A stretch of 64,000 nucleotides of DNA from Nocardiopsis sp. NRRL B-16309. Lineage in GTDB: Bacteria > Actinomycetota > Actinomycetes > Streptosporangiales > Streptosporangiaceae. Under the pieces are notes generated by a model. It was not told the origin of the DNA and did not search any database. It saw only the letters and a program-made list of their open reading frames with translations. A program made the position numbers and the translations under genes. Shown here piece by piece: positions 51,154 to 59,607 of the stretch. The stretch covers positions 22,630 to 86,629 of the forward strand of contig NZ_LGEC01000070.1 in NCBI RefSeq assembly GCF_001279585.1, in the 5' to 3' direction. The stretch's first letter is position 1. Every line of letters begins with the position of its first letter.

Positions 51154-51212
51154 GACCGGGAGCCTACGACCCGCCGCCCTCACTGTCCCCGGCGGCGGCC
51201 ATAATCCGAGAC

Positions 51213-52019
51213 ATGGTCTTTCCCCGGGTCATCGCGACCGATCTCGACGGTACCCTCCTCCGCTCCGACGGCTCCCTCTCCGCCCGTTCCCGCCACGCCC
51301 TCGGCCTCGCCGTCCAGGCCGGGGCCCGCGTGGTGGTCGCCACCGCCCGCCCGCGACGCGCCACCGACATCGTCTCCGACCAGCTCGACTGCGGCGCCGT
51401 GGTCTGGAGCAACGGTTCCCACTACCGCACCGGCGACGGAAGCGACCGCTTCCGCGCGATCGGCGCCACGACCGCCCGCACGGTCATCGAGAAGCTCGGC
51501 CAGGCGCTGCCCATGCCGGGGTTCGGCGTGGAGACGGGCGCGGCGTTCTTCCACGAGCCCGCCTACCTGCCCGGGCCGATGTCCCTGGCCTGGGACCGCG
51601 AGATCGTCTACTCCACCGAGGAGCTGGTCGACCGGGCCACACCGGTCGCCAAGCTGGTGGTCCGCTCCCCCGACGAACCCGTCCACCTCATGCACGAGGC
51701 CGCCGTCACGGCGGTCGGCCCCCTGGTGGAGGTCACCTACTCCGGCGCGCACAGCCTGCTGGAGCTGAGCGCCCCCGGGGTGACCAAGGGGAGCACGCTG
51801 GCGCTGCTCTGCGAGGAGTGGGGTGTGGCGGCCGAGGAGGTCGTGGCCTTCGGCGACATGCCCAACGACCTGCCCGCCCTCACCTGGGCCGGTCGCGGCT
51901 ACGCGATGGCCGGCGGCCACCCCGGCCTGCTCGACCCCGCGCTCGGCCTCCACCGGGCGCCCTCCAACCAGGACGACGGCGTGGCCCAGATCGTCGAACG
52001 CCTCCTCGCCGACCTCTGA
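51213..52019 (+). CDS. HAD superfamily hydrolase (Cof-type)
   Basis: A 268-residue Cof/IIB HAD phosphatase. Motif I is IATDLDGTLLRSDGSLS (nucleophile Asp), motif II VVVATARPRR, motif III lysine in LSAPGVTKGSTLALLCEEWG, and motif IV AFGDMPNDLPALTWAGRGYAMAGGHPGL. Acts on small phosphate esters in the cytoplasm; exact substrate unknown. ATG 51213, divergent from the HNH gene by 59 nt. Confidence 0.92.
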   Translation: MVFPRVIATDLDGTLLRSDGSLSARSRHALGLAVQAGARVVVATARPRRATDIVSDQLDCGAVVWSNGSHYRTGDGSDRFRAIGATTARTVIEKLGQALPMPGFGVETGAAFFHEPAYLPGPMSLAWDREIVYSTEELVDRATPVAKLVVRSPDEPVHLMHEAAVTAVGPLVEVTYSGAHSLLELSAPGVTKGSTLALLCEEWGVAAEEVVAFGDMPNDLPALTWAGRGYAMAGGHPGLLDPALGLHRAPSNQDDGVAQIVERLLADL

Positions 52020-52113
52020 ACCCGGCCGTTCAGCCTGCGGGACCACCTGGGGGTGGCGCGGAACACCGGCCTCTCGGCGCCCCGAGCACGCGTCCGAGCC
52101 TGCGAGGACGCCG

Positions 52114-52821
52114 TCAGGCGCGGTCGACCTCTTCGTGGTAGGTCCGGCGGGTCCGCTCGGTGTGCTCGCCCATCAGCCGCAGCGCGGTGTCGGCGTCGCG
52201 GGCCTCGATCGCGTCCACGAGGCTCTCGTGCTCGTCCCACGAGGCCGAGCCCCGGATCCGGGCGACGGGCGCGTAGTACCAGCGGACCCGGCGGTCGACC
52301 TGGCCGGCCAGCTCGGCGAGCACCCGGTTGCCCGAGGCCTCGGTGACGGCGCGGTGGAAGTCGGCGTTGGCCTCGACCACGGCGTCGGTGTCGGCCCGCT
52401 CGGCGGCGGCGCGCCCCACCGCCACCAGCTCGCGCAGCCGGGCGATCTGTTCGGGGGTGGCGTGCTCGGCCGCCAGGCGGGCGGAGTCGGTCTCCAGCAG
52501 GGAGCGCACCGCCAGCAGCTGGTCGGCCTCGCTCTCGGTGGGGGTGTGCACGAACGCCCCGTAGCCGGGCCGCAGGTCCACCCACCCCTCGTTGCTGAGG
52601 CGCTGCATGGCCTCGCGCACCGGCTGCCGGGACACGCCCAGCGTCTGGGCCAGCTCGGTCTCGACCAGGTGCTGGCCCGGGGAGAGCGTGCGGGTGGTGA
52701 TGAGGTCGAGGATGGCCTCGTACACGGCCTCCCGAAGCGGTACCGGGCGCTGCACCCGACTCGTGGCGGCGTTCAATCCCTGCGGGGACATAGGACGGCT
52801 CCCGGATCCGTGCGTGGTCAT
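52114..52821 (-). CDS. GntR/FadR (FCD) family regulator of the formate dehydrogenase locus
   Basis: A 235-residue regulator: winged HTH (LREAVYEAILDLITTRTLSPGQHLVETELAQTLGVSRQPVREAMQRLSNEGWVDLRPGYGAFVHTP) and an FCD effector domain with metal-type His residues (NADFHRAVTEASGNRVLAEL, WDEHESLVDAIEARD). It is placed next to MoeA, a reductase and formate dehydrogenase genes. Palindromes related to ATACTGTATACAGTAT precede those units, and a looser one covers its own start, making it the likely controller. ATG 52821 follows a TACACT -10 by 7 nt, so the mRNA is essentially leaderless; ATG 52791 is an alternative. Confidence 0.86.
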   Translation of the reverse strand: MTTHGSGSRPMSPQGLNAATSRVQRPVPLREAVYEAILDLITTRTLSPGQHLVETELAQTLGVSRQPVREAMQRLSNEGWVDLRPGYGAFVHTPTESEADQLLAVRSLLETDSARLAAEHATPEQIARLRELVAVGRAAAERADTDAVVEANADFHRAVTEASGNRVLAELAGQVDRRVRWYYAPVARIRGSASWDEHESLVDAIEARDADTALRLMGEHTERTRRTYHEEVDRA

Positions 52822-52834
52822 TGCAGACAGTGTA
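52818..52834 (-). promoter_or_regulatory. Promoter and possible auto-operator of the GntR gene
   Basis: TACACT (52834-52829, minus strand) is a -10 element 7 nt before the ATG. The overlapping ACACTGTCTGCAATGA matches 10 of 16 positions of the 54130 palindrome, so the protein may repress itself. Weak evidence. Confidence 0.35.
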
Positions 52835-52856
52835 CGAAGAACAATGCTCGTGCGCG

Positions 52857-54086
52857 TCACGTCGGGACCACCACGAGTTCGACCGTGCCGTCGGCCGCGC
52901 CCCCTTCGGCCTCGGGCGGCAGGACCGCCAGGGCGTCGGCGGAGGCGGCCCCGCGCAGGTCGGCCGGGCCGCGGGATTCGATCTCGACCGCGAGGCCGCC
53001 GTGGAGGCGGACGGGCACGAGTCGCGTGTCGGTGGGATGGGAACCGGTCGTCGCCGACAGCCGGGCCCGCCGTCCGCCGTGCGCGGGGTCCCGCCTCCCG
53101 GTGCGCCCGCAGAGCACGGGGACGAGCAGGGTGAGCGCTGCGGCCAGAGCGGCACCGGGATTGCCCGGCAGGCCGGCGACGACGGCGCCCGAGGGCAGGA
53201 CCGCGAGCAGCTGCGGGTGGCCCGGACGGCAGGCCACCCCGTCGACCACGGTCCTGGCACCGAGTTCGGCGAGCGCCGCGCGCAGGTGGTCGGCCGGCCC
53301 CGCCGAGGACGACCCGCCCACCGCGGCGACGCGGTCCCCGGGCAGGCCGTCCAGCGCCGAGACGAGGGCGGCGCGGCCGTCGGGCAGCGCCTTCCGCCCC
53401 TCGCACCGGCCGCCGGCCCAGGCGACGAGCCCGGGCAGGACCGGACCGATGGCGTCGCGCACGGATCCGGGGCGGGGACGGCCGGAGTGCACGATCTCGT
53501 CCCCCGTGATGAACACCCGGACGGCGGGACGGGTGACGGGCAGGCCGTCCAGGCCCAGCCCGGCCGCGAGTCCGAGCAGGGCCGGGGTCACCGGGGCGCC
53601 GCGCCGGGCCGCCAGCGCCCCGGCCGGGACGGTCTCCCCGCGGCGGCGGATGTGCCGCCCGGGCGCGCACGTCCCGTGGACGACGTCGCCGGACGCCCGC
53701 GCCTCCTCGTGCGGCAGGACGGCGAGCGTGCCGTCGGGGACGACGGCTCCGGTGGCGATCTCCACGGCCTCGCCCCGGCGCAGGCGGGCGACCGGCGTGC
53801 CGCGCCCGGCCAGTGAGCGGCCCAGGACGGACCAGGGGCCCTCCCCCGCCACCGCGTACCCGTCCATGGCGGCGGTGTCGAGCGCGGGCACGTCGATCGC
53901 CGACACCAGGTCGGCGCCGAGGACGGCACCGAGGGCCGCCGACAGCGGCACCTCGGCCGTGGGCGACGCGCCCTCGGCGCCGGTCGCCCGCGCGGTGTCA
54001 CGCGCCGCGCCCCAGGACAGGGAGCCGTGAGGACGGGCTCGGACGTGAAGAAGCGGAGAAGTTTCCGGACCGTCCGCGTCGAGCAT
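52857..54086 (-). CDS. Divergent MoeA-like protein linked to formate dehydrogenase
   Basis: A 409-residue gephyrin E-domain protein: AIDVPALDTAAMDGYAVAGEG, EIATGAVVPDGTLAVLPHEE, FITGDEIVHSGRPRPGSVRDAIGPVL and AGLPGNPGAALAAALTLL. The normally invariant SGGVSVG-type motif is replaced by AVGGSSSAGPADHL, and the first part of the protein is shortened. It may be a specialised molybdenum-insertion protein for the neighbouring enzyme, or a regulator. ATG 54086 behind GGGAGAG. Divergent from the reductase at 54167, with the perfect palindrome between. Confidence 0.83.
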   Translation of the reverse strand: MLDADGPETSPLLHVRARPHGSLSWGAARDTARATGAEGASPTAEVPLSAALGAVLGADLVSAIDVPALDTAAMDGYAVAGEGPWSVLGRSLAGRGTPVARLRRGEAVEIATGAVVPDGTLAVLPHEEARASGDVVHGTCAPGRHIRRRGETVPAGALAARRGAPVTPALLGLAAGLGLDGLPVTRPAVRVFITGDEIVHSGRPRPGSVRDAIGPVLPGLVAWAGGRCEGRKALPDGRAALVSALDGLPGDRVAAVGGSSSAGPADHLRAALAELGARTVVDGVACRPGHPQLLAVLPSGAVVAGLPGNPGAALAAALTLLVPVLCGRTGRRDPAHGGRRARLSATTGSHPTDTRLVPVRLHGGLAVEIESRGPADLRGAASADALAVLPPEAEGGAADGTVELVVVPT

Positions 54087-54129
54087 TCCTTCTCTCCCTG
54101 CCGCAGAGGGGTATGGCGATTCTTGGAGA

Positions 54130-54145
54130 ATACTGTATACAGTAT
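54130..54145. promoter_or_regulatory. Perfect 16-bp operator palindrome
   Basis: ATACTGTATACAGTAT is a perfect inverted repeat in the 80-nt divergent region between the MoeA-like and reductase genes, 22 nt before the reductase ATG. Related sites occur at 55182 and 57498. The shape suits GntR/FCD binding. Confidence 0.75.
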
Positions 54146-54166
54146 GTGAATGGGAAGGAGTCGCTC

Positions 54167-55144
54167 ATGCGAATCGCAGTCCTGGGCGCCGGAGCCATCG
54201 GAGCCTACGCGGGCGCCGCCCTGCACCGAGGCGGCGCCGACGTCCACCTCGTCGCCCGCAACGAACACCTGAAGGCCATGCGCGAGAACGGCGTCCGGGT
54301 CCTCAGCCCGCGCGGCGACTTCACCGCGCACCCGCACGCGACCGACGACCCCTCGGAGATCGGCCCGGTCGACATCGTCTTCCTCGGGCTCAAGGCCCAG
54401 TACTACGCGGACTGCGGCCCCCTGCTGCGCCCCCTGCTCGGCCCGGACACGGCGGTCGTGGCCGCGCAGAACGGCGTCCCCTGGTGGTACTTCCACGGCG
54501 TCGAGGGGCCGCTGGCCGGGCACCGGATCGAGAGCGTGGACCCCGGCGGCGCGGTCAGCCGGGTCATCCCCGTCGAACGCGCGGTCGGCTGCGTGGTCTA
54601 CGCGGCCACCGAGATCGCGGGCCCGGGGGTGATCCGGCACATCGAGGGCACCCGGTTCTCCATCGGCGAGCCGGACCGCTCGGACTCCGCGCGCTGCCGC
54701 GACCTCCAGGCCGCGATGGAGGCCGGCGGACTCAAGTGCCCCGTCGAGCGCGACCTGCGGGAGGACATCTGGGTCAAGCTCATGGGCAACATCGTCTTCA
54801 ACCCCCTGAGCGCGCTGACCCGGTCGACCATGGCCCAGATCTGCCGCAACCGCTCCACCCGCGACCTGGCCCGCACGATGATGAACGAGACCCTGGAGGT
54901 CGCCGCACGGGTGGGAGTGCGCCCGAGCGTGTCGATCGACCGGCGGCTGGCCGGCGCCGAGCGCACCGGCGACCACCGCACCTCCACCCTGCACGACCTC
55001 GAACGCGGGCGCACGATGGAACTCGACGTGATCCTGTCCGCCGTCGTCGAACTGGCCGACCTCACCGGCGCCCCCGTTCCGACCCTGCGCGCGGTCGACG
55101 CCGTCGCGGGGCTGCTGAACCAGCGGATCGCCGCGGCGTCCTGA
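54167..55144 (+). CDS. Ketopantoate reductase family (ApbA/PanE) oxidoreductase
   Basis: A 325-residue NAD(P)-dependent dehydrogenase: RIAVLGAGAIGAYAGAALHRGG (Rossmann), VHLVARNEHLKAMRENGVRV, FLGLKAQYYAD, AAQNGVPWWYFHGVEG, and EDIWVKLMGNIVFNPLSALTRSTMAQI with the catalytic Lys. The C-terminal region ends GRTMELDVILSAVVELADLTGAPVPTLRAVDA, as in PanE relatives. ATG 54167 behind GGGAAGGAG. Unlike a biosynthetic panE it sits in a formate dehydrogenase locus under the same palindrome, so its physiological substrate is probably another 2-oxo acid. Inference. Confidence 0.86.
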   Translation: MRIAVLGAGAIGAYAGAALHRGGADVHLVARNEHLKAMRENGVRVLSPRGDFTAHPHATDDPSEIGPVDIVFLGLKAQYYADCGPLLRPLLGPDTAVVAAQNGVPWWYFHGVEGPLAGHRIESVDPGGAVSRVIPVERAVGCVVYAATEIAGPGVIRHIEGTRFSIGEPDRSDSARCRDLQAAMEAGGLKCPVERDLREDIWVKLMGNIVFNPLSALTRSTMAQICRNRSTRDLARTMMNETLEVAARVGVRPSVSIDRRLAGAERTGDHRTSTLHDLERGRTMELDVILSAVVELADLTGAPVPTLRAVDAVAGLLNQRIAAAS

Positions 55145-55181
55145 CGCCCGGCCGTCCCCTACCCTTGTCCGCCTCGGATCC

Positions 55182-55197
55182 ATGCTGTATCCAGTAT
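55182..55197 (+). promoter_or_regulatory. Operator variant upstream of the catalytic formate dehydrogenase gene
   Basis: ATGCTGTATCCAGTAT matches the 54130 palindrome at 14 of 16 positions and lies 32 nt before the gene start. Because of this element the upstream ATG at 55182 is unlikely to be the start. Confidence 0.7.
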
Positions 55198-55229
55198 CCA
55201 AAGGCCACGACCACCAAGCGAGGGCCCTC

Positions 55230-57164
55230 ATGGACTTCTCCGCCCCCTACGACCGACTCACCCGACCCCTCGTCCGCGACGGCGGCGAACTGCGCCCCGC
55301 CTCCTGGGAGGAGGCGCTGGACCGCGCCGCCGCCGGATTCCGCCGCGGCGTCCAGGAGCACGGACCCGACTCCTTCGGGATGCTCTCCTGCGCCCGCGCG
55401 ACCAACGAGATGAACTTCATGGCGCAGAAGTTCACCCGCGTCGTGATCGGCACCAACAACGTCGACTCCTGCAACCGCACCTGCCACGCCCCCAGCGTCG
55501 CCGGGCTCTCGGCCGCCTTCGGCTCGGGCGGGGGGACCTCCTCCTACGCCGAGGTCGAGGACACCGACCTCATCGTCATCTGGGGCGGCAACCCCCGCTT
55601 CGCCCACCCGATCTTCTTCCAGCACGTGCTCAAGGGCGTGCGCAACGGCGCCCGGCTGTTCGTGGTCGATCCGCGCCGCACGTCCACGGCCGAGTGGGCG
55701 GACCGCTGGCTCGGCCTCAACGTGGGCACCGACATCCCGCTGGCGCACGCCATCGCCCGCGAGATCCTGCACGCGGGGCTGGCCAACGAGACCTTCGTCC
55801 AGCGCGCCACCAGCGGGTTCGAGGAGTACCGCGCCCTGGTCGAACCGTGGACGCTCAGCGCCGCGGAGGCCGAGACCGGCGTGCCCGCGGAGGCCATCCG
55901 CGAACTGGCGCACGCCTACGCCCGTGCCGAGCGCGCCCAGATGTGCTGGACGCTGGGCATCACCGAGCACCACAACGCCACCGACAACGTCCGCGCCCTC
56001 ATCAACCTCGCCCTGCTCACCGGCCACGTCGGCCGGTACGGCTCGGGGCTCAACCCGCTGCGCGGCCAGAACAACGTGCAGGGCGGCGGCGACATGGGCG
56101 CCATCCCCGACCGCCTCGCCGGCTTCCAGGACATCCTCGACGCGCGGGTGCGCTCGCGCTTCGAGGACGTGTGGGGGCGCCCGATCCAGGGGGCCAAGGG
56201 CAAGACCCTGACCCAGATGTTCGAGGCGATGGAGGAGTCCGAGATCAGGACGCTCTACGTCATCGGGGAGAACCCGGTCCAGTCCGAGCCCGAGACCCAC
56301 AAGACCACGAGCCGCCTGCGCAGCCTCGACCACCTGGTCGTGCAGGACATCTTCCTCACCCGCACGGCCGAACTGGCCGACGTGGTGCTCCCCGCCAGCG
56401 CCTCCTGGTGCGAGTCGGACGGGACCTTCACCAACAGCGAGCGCCGGGTGCAGCTCGTCCGCAAGGCCCTGGACCCGCCCGAGGGCGCCCGCGACGACAT
56501 CGAGATCATGTGCGACCTGGCCACCCGGCTCGGCCACGACTGGGAGCGCCCGGCGGCCGAGGACATCTGGAACGAGGTCCGCTCGCTCTCGCCCATGCAC
56601 CGGGGCATGAGCTACGCGCGCCTGGAGGAGCACCAGGGCATCCAGTGGCCGTGCTTCTCCGAGGACGAGCTGGAGCCCAGCTTCCTGCACCGGCGGCTGT
56701 GGGCCCAGGATCCGGCCGAGCGCGGCGAGCCCGCGCCGTTCGGCATCGTCGGCCACTCGCCCCCGGTGGACCTGCTGGACGAGGACTTCCCCTTCCGGCT
56801 GACGACCGGCCGGCGGCTGGACGACTACAACACGGGCGTCCAGACCGGCGGGTTCTCGTCCCCCCTGCGCCGCGGCGAGCTGCTGGACCTGTCCCCGGAG
56901 GACGCGGACAAGCTCGGCGTGGCGGACGGGGAGGTCGTCCGGGTCTCCTCGCGCCGGGGCTCGGTGCTGGTCCCGGTCTCGATCAGCGACGCCATGCGCC
57001 CGGGGCTGGTGTTCATGACGTTCCACTTCCCGCACCAGGTGGACACCCAGCTGCTGACCATCGACGCCACCGACCCCATCGCCGGGACGGCCGAGTACAA
57101 GGCCGCCGCGGTGAGCATCGAACGGGTCACCGAGGGCGCCGAGGAGCCGGTCTCCGTCCGTTGA
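55230..57164 (+). CDS. Formate dehydrogenase catalytic (molybdopterin) half
   Basis: A 644-residue molybdopterin oxidoreductase domain. It begins PYDRLTRPLVRDGGELRPASWEEAL, the point where full-length enzymes pass from the Fe4S4 domain into the catalytic domain. NNVDSCNRTCHAPSVAGL places Cys85 as Mo ligand with His86 (no selenocysteine codon). Formate-dehydrogenase-specific NPLRGQNNVQGGGDMG, GENPVQSEPETHKTT and the C-terminal MopB_CT domain (LTTGRRLDDYNTGVQTGG, GDLSPEDAD-type region, FHFPHQVDTQLLTIDATDPIAGTAEYK) are present. It lacks the N-terminal Fe4S4 cluster, which is encoded separately at 59608-60579. ATG 55230 behind GAGGG. Confidence 0.93.
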   Translation: MDFSAPYDRLTRPLVRDGGELRPASWEEALDRAAAGFRRGVQEHGPDSFGMLSCARATNEMNFMAQKFTRVVIGTNNVDSCNRTCHAPSVAGLSAAFGSGGGTSSYAEVEDTDLIVIWGGNPRFAHPIFFQHVLKGVRNGARLFVVDPRRTSTAEWADRWLGLNVGTDIPLAHAIAREILHAGLANETFVQRATSGFEEYRALVEPWTLSAAEAETGVPAEAIRELAHAYARAERAQMCWTLGITEHHNATDNVRALINLALLTGHVGRYGSGLNPLRGQNNVQGGGDMGAIPDRLAGFQDILDARVRSRFEDVWGRPIQGAKGKTLTQMFEAMEESEIRTLYVIGENPVQSEPETHKTTSRLRSLDHLVVQDIFLTRTAELADVVLPASASWCESDGTFTNSERRVQLVRKALDPPEGARDDIEIMCDLATRLGHDWERPAAEDIWNEVRSLSPMHRGMSYARLEEHQGIQWPCFSEDELEPSFLHRRLWAQDPAERGEPAPFGIVGHSPPVDLLDEDFPFRLTTGRRLDDYNTGVQTGGFSSPLRRGELLDLSPEDADKLGVADGEVVRVSSRRGSVLVPVSISDAMRPGLVFMTFHFPHQVDTQLLTIDATDPIAGTAEYKAAAVSIERVTEGAEEPVSVR

Positions 57165-57285
57165 GGCGCCACTCAGCGGTCGGGGCCGCCGCCCGCCGGG
57201 TCCCGCTCAGGGCCCCGGCGGCGGAAGGCCGCCCGCGGCCGGTCGAACGACGGGCCGCGGGGGCCGGACCCCGCCCCGCGCGCGT

Positions 57286-57315
57286 CCGACACCGGCTCGC
57301 GCGAGCCGGTGTCGG
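57286..57315 (+). terminator. Palindromic terminator after the catalytic formate dehydrogenase gene
   Basis: A perfect 30-bp inverted repeat centred at 57300/57301 (arm CCGACACCGGCTCGC) lies 122 nt past the stop. It and the operator at 57498 suggest separate transcription of the downstream genes. The remaining 57165-57554 spacer holds no gene. Confidence 0.7.
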
Positions 57316-57497
57316 GCCGCCTCCGGGCTGCCCGGCGGCGGGCCGTGGGCGGCCACGACGGGCGACACCCGCCGGACGCGACCTCGCCGACCGGCCCCTC
57401 GGGGTGGGCGGCCGCGGCCACGAGGCCACCCACCCCGCACCGGATCCCACCCACTTCACACTGGGGGGTTGTCATCCGGCCGCACTCATCATACTGT

Positions 57498-57513
57498 CCA
57501 CTGCATACAGAAT
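57498..57513 (+). promoter_or_regulatory. Operator variant upstream of the NuoE-NuoF fusion gene
   Basis: CCACTGCATACAGAAT matches the 54130 palindrome at 12 of 16 positions, with a further ATACTGT half-site at 57491. It lies 42 nt before the GTG start. Confidence 0.6.
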
Positions 57514-57554
57514 CCTGTGATCTGGCTTACACGCGATGAAGAGGTGACCCAGGC

Positions 57555-59546
57555 GTGGACCTGAGATTCCTGGACGAGACGCCCACTGACACCGAACGCG
57601 AGGCCGTCGACTCCGTCCTGGGACCGCCCGAGTCCGGTTGGGACGGCGGCACCCGGCTGGACACCGACCTGCGCTACGCCCGGGGCGGCCACACGGCGCG
57701 CGACCGGCGCGACCTGCTCCTGCCCGCGCTGCACGCGGTCAACGACCGTGTCGGCTGGATCAGCCCCGGCGCACTCGACCACGTCTGCCGCCGGCTCACC
57801 GTCCCCCCGGCCGAGGCCTACGCCGTCGCCTCCTTCTACGCGATGTTCGCGCTCCAGGAGCGGCCCCGGCGGGTCGTGCACCTGTGCACCGACATCGCCT
57901 GCGCGGCCAAGGGGTCGGGGCCGCTGCGCGACCGGCTCGCCGAGCGCCACGGCCCGCCCGGCGGTCACGACGGCGACGTGACCTGGCACGAGAGCCCCTG
58001 CCTGGGGATGTGCGAGCGCGCACCCGCCGCCCTGGCCATCGAGGCCGGGCCCCGCCCCCGGTCCGCCGTCGCCGCGCCCGCCACCCCCGGGGCGATCGAC
58101 ACCCTGGCCGCGGCCTCCCCCGAACCGGCCGCGAACGGACACTCCAACGGCCGGGCCAACGGCGTCCCGGCCCACGGCCCCGGCACCGCCGACCGGGACC
58201 TCCCGGCCGCCCCGACCACCTTCGACGACGTTCCGCTGCCCGGGACCGACCCCGAGCCCGCTCCCGCCGACGCCGTCCCCGACGCCGGGTCCCCCGACCA
58301 CGTGCTGCTCCGCAGGATCGGCCGGGTGGACCCGCTCAGCCTGGACGACTACCGGGCCGAGGGCGGCTACCTGGCGCTGCGCGAGGCCCTGCGCCTGGGC
58401 CCGGCCGGGGTGATCCGCGAGGTCTCCGACTCCGGCCTGGTGGGGCGGGGCGGCGCGGCCTTCCCCACCGGGCGCAAGTGGCAGGCGACCGCGAGCCAGC
58501 CCGACGGACCGCACTACCTGGTGTGCAACGCCGACGAGAGCGAACCGGGCACCTTCAAGGACCGCGTCATCATGGAGGGCGACCCCTTCTCCCTCATCGA
58601 GGCGATGACCATCGCCGGGTACGCGATCGGCGCCCACACCGGCTACCTCTACATCCGCGGCGAGTACCCGCGGGCCCTGCGCCACCTGGAGAACGCGATC
58701 ACCGTGGCCCGCGAGCGCGACCTGCTCGGCGACGACGTCCTGGGCTCGGGGTTCTCGTTCGACATCGAGATCCGGCGGGGCGCGGGCGCCTACATCTGCG
58801 GCGAGGAGACCGCGATCTTCGGGTCGATCGAGGGCGAGCGCGGCGAGCCGCGCACCAAGCCGCCCTTCCCCGTCGAGAAGGGGCTCTTCGGCAAGCCGAC
58901 CGCGGTCAACAACGTCGAGACGCTGGTCAACGTCCTGCCGATCCTCCTCATGGGCGGGCCCGCCTACGCCGCGGTCGGCACCGAGGGCTCCACCGGGCCG
59001 AAGCTGTTCTGCCTGTCGGGCGGCGTCCGCCGCCCCGGCCTGTACGAGCTGCCGTTCGGCGCCACGCTGCGCGACCTCATCGAGGCGGCGGGCGGCATGC
59101 CGGAGGGCCGCAGCATCCAGGCGGTCCTGCTGGGCGGGGCGGCCGGGGCTTTCGTCCGCGGCGACGAGCTGGACATCCCCCTCACCTTCGAGGGGGCCCG
59201 CGCGGCGGGCACCACCCTGGGGTCGGGCGTGGTCCTGGTCCTGGACGACACCGCCGACCTGGTCGCCACGCTCGTGCGCGTGGCCGCCTTCTTCCGCGAC
59301 GAGTCCTGCGGGCAATGCGTCCCCTGCCGGGTCGGCACCGTCCGCCAGGAGGAGTCGCTGCTGCGGATCAGCCGGGGCGGCGACCCCGCGAGCGAGGTCG
59401 CGCTGCTGCGCGAGGTCGGCCAGGCGATGCGCGACGCCTCGATCTGCGGCCTGGGCCAGACCGCGTGGAACGCCGTGGAGTCGGCCGTGGACCGGCTCGG
59501 GCTGTTCGACGCGCCGGGCGCGCCCGCACGGGAGCGGACGCCCTGA
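57555..59546 (+). CDS. NuoE-NuoF fusion, NAD-reducing diaphorase subunit of formate dehydrogenase
   Basis: A 663-residue fusion of FdsG/NuoE and FdsB/NuoF. The first 160 residues are a thioredoxin-like 2Fe-2S domain with Cys111, Cys116, Cys149 and Cys153 (HLCTDIAC, SPCLGMC). An Ala/Pro-rich linker follows (about 165-240). The NuoF part has FMN/NAD sites GRGGAAFPTGRKW, NADESEPGTFKDR, RRGAGAYICGEETAIFGSIEG and the 4Fe-4S motif ESCGQCVPCRVGT with later Cys in ASICGLGQT. It passes electrons from formate to NAD+. GTG 57555 behind GAGGTG. Followed by the ferredoxin-like half after 61 nt. Confidence 0.93.
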   Translation: MDLRFLDETPTDTEREAVDSVLGPPESGWDGGTRLDTDLRYARGGHTARDRRDLLLPALHAVNDRVGWISPGALDHVCRRLTVPPAEAYAVASFYAMFALQERPRRVVHLCTDIACAAKGSGPLRDRLAERHGPPGGHDGDVTWHESPCLGMCERAPAALAIEAGPRPRSAVAAPATPGAIDTLAAASPEPAANGHSNGRANGVPAHGPGTADRDLPAAPTTFDDVPLPGTDPEPAPADAVPDAGSPDHVLLRRIGRVDPLSLDDYRAEGGYLALREALRLGPAGVIREVSDSGLVGRGGAAFPTGRKWQATASQPDGPHYLVCNADESEPGTFKDRVIMEGDPFSLIEAMTIAGYAIGAHTGYLYIRGEYPRALRHLENAITVARERDLLGDDVLGSGFSFDIEIRRGAGAYICGEETAIFGSIEGERGEPRTKPPFPVEKGLFGKPTAVNNVETLVNVLPILLMGGPAYAAVGTEGSTGPKLFCLSGGVRRPGLYELPFGATLRDLIEAAGGMPEGRSIQAVLLGGAAGAFVRGDELDIPLTFEGARAAGTTLGSGVVLVLDDTADLVATLVRVAAFFRDESCGQCVPCRVGTVRQEESLLRISRGGDPASEVALLREVGQAMRDASICGLGQTAWNAVESAVDRLGLFDAPGAPARERTP

Positions 59547-59607
59547 TGCCGACGACCACCAGAGCACACACCGCCCCGGGCACGCGGGCGGCGACGAAGG
59601 AGTACAC

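Noticed and set aside
55470..55500. Selenocysteine in the formate dehydrogenase active site
   Set aside because: The Mo-ligand position is an ordinary Cys codon (NRTCHAPS), with no in-frame TGA.
55062..57035. Long open frame antisense to the formate dehydrogenase catalytic gene
   Set aside because: Same mirror-of-codon-bias effect; the forward strand encodes a fully motif-bearing enzyme.
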